Below, piece by piece: positions 56,817 to 64,000 of a stretch of DNA of 64,000 nucleotides. Position 1 is the stretch's first letter, and the number at the start of each line of letters is the position of its first letter. Source of the DNA: Methylophilus aquaticus. GTDB taxonomy: Bacteria; Pseudomonadota; Gammaproteobacteria; Burkholderiales; Methylophilaceae. The position numbers and the translations under genes are program-made. Below the pieces are notes generated by a model, which was not told the DNA's origin, searched no databases, and worked only from the letters and a program-made list of their open reading frames with translations. The DNA is taken from assembly GCF_030769565.1 (NCBI RefSeq), contig NZ_JAVCAP010000014.1, positions 1-64,000 on the forward strand, in the 5' to 3' direction.

Positions 56817-59294
56817 ATGCGTAATTCTATCTTTTTTGTATTGGTGGTTGCCTCTATCGAGAGTGGCTGCGGTGCAAAGCTTCCATCCGTTAAACCTTTT
56901 AAAATGGAAGTGCAGCAGGGAAATGTCGTCACTTCCAAAATGCTGTTGCAACTTCGCCCCGGCATGACGCGCTCGCAAGTACGCTATATTATGGGGACGC
57001 CATTAATTGTTGACAGCTTTAGAGATAACCGATGGGATTATTTTTACGAGTTGCGCAAGCAAGGGGTCATCGTAGAAAAACGCCGTGTGATTCTGGATTT
57101 TGATAAAGACAGTCTGGTATCCGTACGGGGGGATGTGGTTGCAGCAGGGGATAACCCTGATGTGAAAACGATTGTAGAAGCACCCAAGCAAACTGCGGCT
57201 GAGAAAGAGCAGGCCTGGACGGATAAACTCAAGTTTTGGAAAGATGAAGCGGTGGCTGAGGATCAGCAGGGCGTTAAAGCCGCTGCTGCAAATGCACCTG
57301 AAGCCAAGTCGGCAGACACTGTGGCTACAGCAGCTGTTGCTGCATCAGAGCCAGTGATTGCTGCGCAGCCGGAGCCTGCAGTTAATTCAGCGCAGACTGC
57401 TCCAGCAAGTGTAGCCAGCAGTTCGGCGGAAGATAAAGCAGCCGCGGAAGATGCTGAGGTTGTACCTTATATTCCAGAGGGTGAGTATGCCGAGGCACTT
57501 GCGCCAAGTCCTGACGAGATGGTTAAAGGCAATATGGCTGAAGCGAATCAGCCATCTGCCCCGGCTGAAGCGCGTCAGGTGACCGAGAAAGGTATTGCGC
57601 CAAAAGTTGAAAGTGCTGCATCAGCAGAGCCTACGCCTGTTTTTGAACAGGAAGCCATGCCGGAGCCAGCGGTCGTTGCAGAGCCCGAGCCGGTATTGCC
57701 ACCACCACCGGCCCCGGCAGTCGTCAGTGCGCCGGAGCCGGCTGTGCTAGCTGCTGCTGTCGCTGCGGCCCCGGTTGCGGCAGTAGTAGCCGCAACACCT
57801 GAAGTATCCAGCGCGCCTGTCGCCCCGGAAAAATCGCCAGTGCCGGTCACTGTGGCCAAATCTGAAAGTAAACCAGCTGTTGTGCCAGTGGCTGAGCCAG
57901 TCATTGAGGATGATGAGGTGATTCCTTTTATTCCTGAAGGGGAATACTCGGAAGCAGTCATTCCAACACCTGATGAAATGGTAAAGGGTAATATGGCCGC
58001 GTCCAATACGCCTGCAGTGGATGCCGCAACTCATACCGTGACTGAAAAAGGTGTGCAGGCGGAAGCCGCCGCTGATGCCGCTGAGCCGCCGCCAGTATTT
58101 ATTGCCGAACAACTGCCTGAAGCTGTGGTTGAGCCGGAACCAGCATTGCCACCGCCGCCAGCCGTCAAGCAGTCTGTGGCTAAAGAGCCCGCGCCACCGG
58201 TAGTCGCTGCGGCGCCCGTGGTCGTAGTGCCCGAGCCTGTGCAAGCGGTAGTTCCAACGCCAGAGGTTGCATCAGCAGTCTCAGAAGTCCCGGCAGCCAC
58301 CTTGCCAGAGTTCAGCAAGTCTGAATCAGCAGCACAACCCGTTGTGCCAGTTGTGGCGGTGACGCCTGCACAGACTGAAATCAGTCAGGATGCTCCGGCA
58401 GGCGATGCGCAAATCAATGCTGCTGTGGCTGCATGGGCGCAGGCCTGGCGCAGTAAAAATATTGGGGCCTACTTGGGTGCATATGCGCCAGAGTTCGTGG
58501 CAGAAGGATTGCCAAGTCGTGCTGCATGGGAAGCCCAGCGCAAGCAGCGTTTGTCTCCCAAGCAGGGTGCGATTAGTTTAGTTCTGAATGATGTGCAGGT
58601 GCAGCGTGACGGCAATACTGCAGTGGTGCAATTTGAGCAAAAGTATGCGGCCAAGTCGTACAAGGATGCGTTGCTTAAAACGCTGGAGTTGCGTTACGCT
58701 CCGGCACAGAAGCGTTGGTTAATCACACACGAGCGTGTCACGCCCTTGTCTGTTTCTGCTCCCGCAATCGCCGTTGCATCAGCAAAAGTCGATATGGCTG
58801 AACCCGCTGCGCCCACCAAAGCTCCGGCGCAAGTCGCGGCCACTGAAGCTGCTGTTGCAGAGAAAAGTGTTGAAGCTTCAGTGCAGGCCTGGGCACAAGC
58901 CTGGCGTAGCAAAAATATCAGCGACTATCTGGCTGCCTATGCTGATGACTTTGTTCCGGAAGGATTGCCAAGCAAGCGTGCCTGGGAGGCACAGCGTAAA
59001 CAGCGTCTGTCACCCAAGCAGGGAGCGATTACAGTGGACATCAGTAATGTGAACGTGCAGAAAAATGGCAATGAAGCCGTAGTGACCTTTACCCAAAAAT
59101 ACGCATCCAAAGTCTACCGTGATGAAATGTTGAAAAAGTTGCAGTTACGTTATCACCCAGCGCAAAACGCGTGGTTGATTGTGCGCGAAACAACTTCGAC
59201 TGAAGCAGCAGCACCCGCAGCCAAGCGTGATGTGACTGCGCCAGAAGGCAGTGCAGAGCATCTGGATGGGGTGCTGGAACAAATTGGCTTTTAA
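56817..59294 (+). CDS. bamE: BamE (OmlA) fused to duplicated Pro/Ala-rich linkers and two Cds6-type NTF2-like domains
   Basis: BamE is a lipoprotein of the outer-membrane barrel assembly complex, normally about 110-190 residues; this one is 825. A signal peptide leads to a cysteine at about residue 18 (IESGC, with glutamate at the -3 position, off-consensus), followed by a BamE domain to about 110 (LQLRPGMTRSQVRYIMGTP). Residues 120-520 are Pro/Ala/Val/Glu-rich and contain a duplicated block (VPYIPEGEYAEAL...PDEMVKGNMA at 215 and 368, period 153). Two near-identical domains follow (W540 and W692, period 152) with AWAQAWRSKN, WEAQRKQRLSPKQGAI and a final WLI, resembling the NTF2-like Cds6 C-terminal domain of L,D-transpeptidases. 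Divergent from fur, upstream of dapB. A peptidoglycan or peptide link is an inference. Confidence 0.82.
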   Translation: MRNSIFFVLVVASIESGCGAKLPSVKPFKMEVQQGNVVTSKMLLQLRPGMTRSQVRYIMGTPLIVDSFRDNRWDYFYELRKQGVIVEKRRVILDFDKDSLVSVRGDVVAAGDNPDVKTIVEAPKQTAAEKEQAWTDKLKFWKDEAVAEDQQGVKAAAANAPEAKSADTVATAAVAASEPVIAAQPEPAVNSAQTAPASVASSSAEDKAAAEDAEVVPYIPEGEYAEALAPSPDEMVKGNMAEANQPSAPAEARQVTEKGIAPKVESAASAEPTPVFEQEAMPEPAVVAEPEPVLPPPPAPAVVSAPEPAVLAAAVAAAPVAAVVAATPEVSSAPVAPEKSPVPVTVAKSESKPAVVPVAEPVIEDDEVIPFIPEGEYSEAVIPTPDEMVKGNMAASNTPAVDAATHTVTEKGVQAEAAADAAEPPPVFIAEQLPEAVVEPEPALPPPPAVKQSVAKEPAPPVVAAAPVVVVPEPVQAVVPTPEVASAVSEVPAATLPEFSKSESAAQPVVPVVAVTPAQTEISQDAPAGDAQINAAVAAWAQAWRSKNIGAYLGAYAPEFVAEGLPSRAAWEAQRKQRLSPKQGAISLVLNDVQVQRDGNTAVVQFEQKYAAKSYKDALLKTLELRYAPAQKRWLITHERVTPLSVSAPAIAVASAKVDMAEPAAPTKAPAQVAATEAAVAEKSVEASVQAWAQAWRSKNISDYLAAYADDFVPEGLPSKRAWEAQRKQRLSPKQGAITVDISNVNVQKNGNEAVVTFTQKYASKVYRDEMLKKLQLRYHPAQNAWLIVRETTSTEAAAPAAKRDVTAPEGSAEHLDGVLEQIGF

Positions 59295-59332
59295 CTAAAA
59301 GCCAGTCAACAATTGGAAATACAGAGCGAGTT

Positions 59333-60139
59333 ATGTTGAAAGTGGTGATTGCAGGCGTGTCCGGACGTATGGGGCATGCCTTGTTGGATGGTGTGTTTGC
59401 CGATGAGGGCTTGCAGTTGCATGCTGCCCTTGATCGCGCAGAAAGCCCGATGTTAGGACGGGATGCCGGAGAGCAGTTTGGGCGCATCAGTGGTGTAAAA
59501 ATCAGTGCAGATGTGCAGCTGGCATTGAACGGCGCCGATGTGCTGGTTGATTTTACGCGTCCTGAAGCCAGTATGCAGTATTTGCAGGCTTGCCAGCAGG
59601 CAGGCGTCAAACTGGTGATCGGGACTACCGGCTTCAGTGAAGCGCAAAAAGCAGCGATTACGGCCGCATCGCATGAGATCGCGATTGTGTTTGCGCCTAA
59701 CATGAGTGTGGGCGTCACCCTGTTGATTAATCTGGTGGAGCAAGCCGCGCGCGTGTTGAATGAAGGCTATGACATCGAGGTGGTTGAGATGCATCATCGC
59801 CACAAGGTGGATGCGCCTTCAGGTACTGCATTGCGATTGGGTGAGGCGGCAGCCAAAGGTTTAGACAAAGCACTGAAGGACTGTGCAGTGTATGCGCGCG
59901 AAGGGGTGACTGGCGAGCGTGAGGCTGGCACCATCGGTTTTGCTACCATGCGTGGTGGTGATGTGGTGGGTGATCATACTGTAGTGCTGGCGGGTGTTGG
60001 AGAGCGTGTTGAATTGACGCATAAAGCTTCCAGTCGGGCTACTTTCGCCCTCGGCGCTTTGCGCGCGTCCAAATACCTGGCCGATAAGCCTGTCGGCTTA
60101 TTTGATATGCGTGACGTACTGGGTTTTGCTAAAAATTAA
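59333..60139 (+). CDS. dapB: 4-hydroxy-tetrahydrodipicolinate reductase
   Basis: Reduces the DapA product in the lysine and meso-diaminopimelate pathway, supplying peptidoglycan. The 268-residue protein has GVSGRMGHALLDG for nucleotide binding, IGTTGFSE, APNMSVGVTLL, the catalytic EMHHRHKVDAPSGTAL and THKASSRATFA. It follows bamE by 38 bases and precedes carA. Confidence 0.95.
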   Translation: MLKVVIAGVSGRMGHALLDGVFADEGLQLHAALDRAESPMLGRDAGEQFGRISGVKISADVQLALNGADVLVDFTRPEASMQYLQACQQAGVKLVIGTTGFSEAQKAAITAASHEIAIVFAPNMSVGVTLLINLVEQAARVLNEGYDIEVVEMHHRHKVDAPSGTALRLGEAAAKGLDKALKDCAVYAREGVTGEREAGTIGFATMRGGDVVGDHTVVLAGVGERVELTHKASSRATFALGALRASKYLADKPVGLFDMRDVLGFAKN

Positions 60140-60184
60140 GTCGAGGCGCAAGCGATTAAGTTACAGATGTCATGATGTACACCC

Positions 60185-60213
60185 TTGAGTGAGAAGCCGA
60201 ATCAGGCTATAAT
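60185..60213 (+). promoter_or_regulatory. carAB promoter
   Basis: TTGAGT (60185-60190), 17-base spacer, TATAAT (60208-60213). Transcription would start near 60220, leaving a leader of about 135 bases before the carA start. Confidence 0.7.
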
Positions 60214-60225
60214 GCTGCAATTCTG

Positions 60226-60258
60226 AAACGGGAAGAGTCCAAAAAGCTTTTCCCGTTT
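60226..60258 (+). promoter_or_regulatory. Hairpin at the 5' end of the carAB leader
   Basis: AAACGGGAA (60226-60234) and TTCCCGTTT (60250-60258) form a stem with a 15-base loop just after the predicted start site, ending in a T-rich GTTTTG. It could be a weak attenuator or an mRNA-stabilising 5' stem. Bases 60259-60353 have no other recognised element. Confidence 0.5.
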
Positions 60259-60353
60259 TGCACATCTACTCGCCGCAGCTTGATTAACGTTTTTCGTCTG
60301 TTAGGGTGGGGTATCTGACGGATGTGTTTCGTATCAAACTTAAGGAGCTAAAG

Positions 60354-61493
60354 GTGTCAAAAACAATTCCAGCGATTCTTGTGTTAGCAGATGGAACTGT
60401 TTTTAAGGGCATTAGCATTGGCGCTTCCGGTCATACTGTCGGTGAGGTGGTGTTTAACACTTCTATCACTGGTTATCAGGAAATTCTTACTGATCCTTCG
60501 TATACCGAACAAATCGTGACACTGACCTATCCGCACATTGGTAACTATGGTACCAATAGTGAAGATGTCGAGTCAGGCAAGGTCTATGCTGCGGGTCTGA
60601 TTATTCGTGACCTGCCCTTATTGGAAAGCAATTTCCGCAGTGAACAAAATCTCTCTGATTATCTTAAAGCCAATAATGTAGTGGCGATAGCCGATATCGA
60701 TACCCGAAAATTAACCCGTATTCTGCGCGAAAAAGGTGCACAGGCCGGTTGTATCATGGCCGGCGAGGCTGTGGATGAAGCGCAGGCGTTAGCGTTGTCT
60801 CATAGTTTCCCCGGGCTGGCCGGCATGGACTTGGCCAAGGTTGTGAGCTGTACTGAGCCTTATGCGTTTGCCGAAGGCGAATGGCAATTGGGTAAAGGTT
60901 TTGGCAAAACAACCACTTCACAGTTTCATGTGGTGGCGTTTGACTATGGCGTGAAACGTAATATTCTGCGCATGCTGGTTTCTCGCGGTTGTAAAGTCAC
61001 GGTATTGCCTGCACAGGCGACGGCAGAACAAGCATTGGCTTACAAGCCTGACGGTATTTTCCTGTCCAATGGCCCTGGTGATCCCGAGCCATGCGATTAC
61101 GCGATCTCAGCCATTAAAACACTGGTTGATACCGGAATTCCTACCTTTGGTATTTGCCTCGGTCACCAGTTGCTGGCGCTGGCTAGCGGTGCCAAAACGC
61201 TGAAGATGAAGTTCGGCCATCACGGTGCCAACCATCCGGTACAGGATGTCGAAAGCAAGCGTGTGTATATTACCAGTCAGAACCATGGCTTTGCCGCCGA
61301 CCCTGCCACCTTGCCTGCCAATGTCAAAATTACGCATGTGTCATTGTTTGATGGCAGCCTGCAAGGGATTGCACGTACGGACAAACCGGCCTTTAGCTTC
61401 CAGGGTCACCCTGAAGCCAGCCCTGGCCCGCAAGAAATGAGCGTGTTATTCGACCGCTTTATCCAGTTAATGCAAGAAAGAAAGTCCATCTAA
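60354..61493 (+). CDS. carA: Carbamoyl-phosphate synthase small subunit
   Basis: Glutaminase subunit that supplies ammonia to CarB for carbamoyl phosphate (arginine and pyrimidine synthesis; also the donor for carbamoyltransferases). The 379-residue protein has the N-terminal [16 protein letters not shown] and [18 protein letters not shown], the nucleophile in GICLGHQLL and the catalytic histidine in [14 protein letters not shown] at 60354 with AAGGAG six bases before is the start. The TAA overlaps the carB ATG. Confidence 0.97.
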   Translation: MSKTIPAILVLADGTVFKGISIGASGHTVGEVVFNTSITGYQEILTDPSYTEQIVTLTYPHIGNYGTNSEDVESGKVYAAGLIIRDLPLLESNFRSEQNLSDYLKANNVVAIADIDTRKLTRILREKGAQAGCIMAGEAVDEAQALALSHSFPGLAGMDLAKVVSCTEPYAFAEGEWQLGKGFGKTTTSQFHVVAFDYGVKRNILRMLVSRGCKVTVLPAQATAEQALAYKPDGIFLSNGPGDPEPCDYAISAIKTLVDTGIPTFGICLGHQLLALASGAKTLKMKFGHHGANHPVQDVESKRVYITSQNHGFAADPATLPANVKITHVSLFDGSLQGIARTDKPAFSFQGHPEASPGPQEMSVLFDRFIQLMQERKSI

Positions 61494-64000
61494 TGGCAAA
61501 AAGAACCGACATTAAAAGTATTCTGATTATTGGTGCAGGTCCGATTGTCATTGGTCAAGCCTGCGAGTTTGACTATTCCGGCGCGCAAGCTTGCAAGGCC
61601 TTGCGTGAAGAAGGCTATCGCGTAATTCTGGTCAACTCCAATCCGGCCACCATCATGACGGATCCGGAAATGGCAGATGCGACATATATTGAGCCGATCA
61701 CCTGGCAAATTGTCGAAAAAATCATTGAAAAAGAGCGCCCGGATGCATTGCTGCCGACCATGGGTGGCCAGACTGCCCTGAATTGTGCGCTGGATCTGGA
61801 CAAGCATGGTGTGCTGAATAAGTACAAGGTTGAACTGATCGGTGCCTCCAAAGAGGCGATTGATAAAGCGGAAGATCGGCAGAAGTTTAAAGAGGCGATG
61901 ACTAAAATCGGCCTGGGTTCTGCGCGTTCTGCGATTGCACATAGCCTGGAAGAGGCATTGCAGGTACAAGCCAACATTGGTTATCCGGCGATTATCCGCC
62001 CTTCATTTACCATGGGCGGCAGTGGCGGCGGCATTGCCTACAACCGTGAAGAGTTTGTCGCCATTTGCGAGCGTGGTCTGGATGCGTCTCCGACCAATGA
62101 ATTATTGATTGAAGAATCCCTGCTCGGTTGGAAAGAGTACGAGATGGAAGTGGTACGCGACAAGGCGGACAACTGCATCATTATCTGCTCCATTGAAAAC
62201 CTGGATCCGATGGGCGTGCACACCGGTGACAGCATCACGGTAGCGCCTGCGCAAACCTTGAGCGATAAAGAGTACCAGATTATGCGTAACGCCTCATTGG
62301 CGGTATTGCGCGAAATCGGCGTGGATACAGGTGGTTCCAACGTGCAGTTTGCTATCAATCCTGATGATGGGCGCATGATTGTGATTGAGATGAACCCGCG
62401 TGTGTCTCGGTCGTCTGCGCTGGCTTCCAAAGCCACTGGCTTCCCGATTGCCAAAGTAGCGGCCAAACTGGCCGTAGGGTTTACCCTGGACGAGTTGCGC
62501 AATGAAATTACCGGTGGTCAAACCCCGGCATCATTTGAGCCTTCTATTGACTACGTGGTTACCAAGGTGCCGCGTTTTGCGTTTGAAAAATTCCCGCAGG
62601 CCGATAGTCGTTTGACGACGCAGATGAAGTCTGTCGGTGAAGTGATGGCCATGGGTCGCAGTTTCCAGGAATCCTTCCAGAAAGCCTTGCGCGGTCTGGA
62701 AGTGGGCTTCGATGGGCTGGACTCCATTACCGAGGATAAAGACCGTATCGTCAAGGAAATGGGCGAGCCCGGTCCCGAGCGTATCTGGTATGTAGCGGAT
62801 GCCTTCCGTCTGGGCATGTCAGTCAATGAAGTGTTTGATATCACTAAAATTGATCGCTGGTTCCTGGTGCAGATTGAAGAAATTATCAAGCTGGAGCAAT
62901 CCTTAATTGGCAAGCATATTGCTGATTTAAGCAAAGAAACAGTCTTCAGGCTGAAGCGCAAAGGGTTCTCTGACCGCCGTTTGGCCAAGTTGCTGGATAC
63001 TGATCAGCATGCTGTGCGTGCCTTCCGTCAGGCCTTGGGTATCCGTCCGGTATACAAGCGTGTGGATACCTGCGCAGCGGAGTTTGCCACCAATACCGCT
63101 TACATGTACTCCACTTATGAAGAAGAGTGCGAGTCTAACCCAACGAACAATAAAAAAATCATGGTGCTTGGCGGCGGCCCCAACCGTATCGGCCAAGGCA
63201 TCGAGTTTGATTATTGCTGCGTGCATGCGGCATTTGCCATGCGTGAAGATGGTTACGAAACCATCATGGTGAACTGTAACCCGGAGACGGTTTCTACCGA
63301 TTACGATACCTCTGACCGTTTGTATTTTGAGCCAGTGACACTGGAAGATGTGCTGGAAATCGTGAATATCGAAAAACCGGTCGGTGTGATTGTGCAATAC
63401 GGTGGTCAAACCCCGCTTAAACTGGCGCGTGACCTGGAAAAAGCTGGCGTGCCGATTATTGGTACCACGCCAGATGCGATTGACCGTGCCGAAGACCGCG
63501 AACGCTTCCAGCAGATGCTGCATACATTGAATTTGAAGCAGCCACCTAACCGTACAGCCCGTGCGCCGGAAGAGGCGATTCGTCTGGCCATGGAAATTGG
63601 CTATCCACTGGTGGTGCGTCCTTCGTATGTGCTGGGTGGGCGTGCGATGGAAATCGTGCACGAGCAAAGCCAGCTCGAGCGCTACATGCGTGAAGCAGTG
63701 AAAGTCTCTAACGAGTCTCCAGTGTTGCTGGATCGCTTCCTGAACGATGCGATTGAGGTCGACGTGGATGCGTTGAGTGATGGTGAAGATGTGCTGATTG
63801 GCGGCATTATGCAGCACGTGGAGCAGGCCGGTGTGCACTCCGGCGACTCGGCTTGTTCATTGCCACCTTACAGTTTGAGCAGTGAATTGCAAGATGAATT
63901 GCGCAGGCAAACGGTACAAATGGCTAAGGCCCTCGGCGTAAAAGGCCTGATGAACGTTCAGTTTGCAGTGCAAAATTCTGGTCAGGGCGAGGTGGTGTAT
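61493..64000 (+). CDS. carB: Carbamoyl-phosphate synthase large subunit (3' end beyond the window)
   Basis: Makes carbamoyl phosphate with two ATP. The visible 836 residues begin [20 protein letters not shown], include the first ATP-grasp half ([33 protein letters not shown]), the oligomerisation region and most of the second half ([16 protein letters not shown]), and are open to the edge. A full-length protein is about 1,070 residues, so roughly 230 residues lie outside. Start overlaps the carA stop by one base. Confidence 0.97.
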   Translation, partial: MAKRTDIKSILIIGAGPIVIGQACEFDYSGAQACKALREEGYRVILVNSNPATIMTDPEMADATYIEPITWQIVEKIIEKERPDALLPTMGGQTALNCALDLDKHGVLNKYKVELIGASKEAIDKAEDRQKFKEAMTKIGLGSARSAIAHSLEEALQVQANIGYPAIIRPSFTMGGSGGGIAYNREEFVAICERGLDASPTNELLIEESLLGWKEYEMEVVRDKADNCIIICSIENLDPMGVHTGDSITVAPAQTLSDKEYQIMRNASLAVLREIGVDTGGSNVQFAINPDDGRMIVIEMNPRVSRSSALASKATGFPIAKVAAKLAVGFTLDELRNEITGGQTPASFEPSIDYVVTKVPRFAFEKFPQADSRLTTQMKSVGEVMAMGRSFQESFQKALRGLEVGFDGLDSITEDKDRIVKEMGEPGPERIWYVADAFRLGMSVNEVFDITKIDRWFLVQIEEIIKLEQSLIGKHIADLSKETVFRLKRKGFSDRRLAKLLDTDQHAVRAFRQALGIRPVYKRVDTCAAEFATNTAYMYSTYEEECESNPTNNKKIMVLGGGPNRIGQGIEFDYCCVHAAFAMREDGYETIMVNCNPETVSTDYDTSDRLYFEPVTLEDVLEIVNIEKPVGVIVQYGGQTPLKLARDLEKAGVPIIGTTPDAIDRAEDRERFQQMLHTLNLKQPPNRTARAPEEAIRLAMEIGYPLVVRPSYVLGGRAMEIVHEQSQLERYMREAVKVSNESPVLLDRFLNDAIEVDVDALSDGEDVLIGGIMQHVEQAGVHSGDSACSLPPYSLSSELQDELRRQTVQMAKALGVKGLMNVQFAVQNSGQGEVVY

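Noticed and set aside
57575-58318. Ser/Thr/Gly-rich leftward frames opposite the bamE linker
   Set aside because: They mirror the Pro/Ala/Val-rich codons of the linker; low-complexity composition explains their length.
62927-63838. A 303-codon leftward frame inside carB
   Set aside because: It is antisense to a highly conserved part of carB and His-rich, the usual look of a mirror frame.

Overview
The window reads as a chromosome segment of a betaproteobacterium, most likely a methylotroph of the family Methylophilaceae. The reasons are the betaproteobacterial gene orders (leuS-lptE-holA-proA-nadD; lptD-surA-pdxA-rsmA; recN/fur/bamE/dapB/carAB), an edd-eda pair of the kind that cleaves 6-phosphogluconate in the ribulose monophosphate cycle, and an isocitrate dehydrogenase lacking several classic NADP-binding residues. 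The genus is an inference; no rRNA or methylotrophy marker lies in the window. No intact insertion sequence, prophage, CRISPR array, rRNA or tRNA gene was recognised.

Layout. 1-465: gene-poor, with the first codons of a leftward gene and a decayed 5' fragment of an OsmC/YcaO-type gene. 466-6675 (minus): nadD, proA, holA, lptE, leuS. 6676-6973: control region with a Fur-box-like site, then a FecA-like TonB receptor (plus) ending in a strong bidirectional terminator shared with adk (minus). 10001-15508 (minus): rsmA, pdxA, surA, lptD in overlapping order. 15691-17797 (plus): amgK-murU (peptidoglycan sugar recycling) and a PsiE-like membrane protein. 17817-24534: a diguanylate cyclase (minus), then a DUF3820/DUF2927 pair, pepP, two ubiquinone monooxygenases and dsbC (plus). 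24604-27577 (minus): pilC and pilB. 27751-28177: cold-shock gene with a clear promoter, long leader and terminator. 28200-30693: icd and a divergent pseudouridine synthase whose start codons are 10 bp apart, plus a glutamine amidotransferase.

30701-48781 is the most distinctive part: a lipopolysaccharide core/heptose region. It holds a lipid A-type acyltransferase, an InaA-like kinase, a glycosyltransferase, a 2-oxoglutarate/Fe(II) oxygenase, a protein made of two fused kinase domains, a NodU-type carbamoyltransferase, (edd-eda inserted here), a HAD phosphatase, a WapP-like kinase, WaaP, a WaaL-like ligase, another glycosyltransferase, and the leftward set hldD-gmhA-hldE-waaF. Together these predict a heptose-containing core that is heavily phosphorylated and carbamoylated.

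48972-64000: an AT-rich orphan STAS/HATPase gene, hemH (its start codon lies inside a perfect 17-bp inverted repeat), a glycine-zipper lipoprotein, hrcA, nadK, a MoaF-like exported protein, recN, a DNA-deoxyinosine glycosylase, fur, an unusual 825-residue BamE fused to duplicated linkers and two NTF2-like (Cds6-type) domains, dapB, carA and most of carB, which runs off the right edge. Envelope biogenesis is the recurring theme: LptE, LptD, SurA, BamE, LPS core, peptidoglycan recycling and DapB are all here. The BamE fusion is the best candidate for an undescribed architecture.
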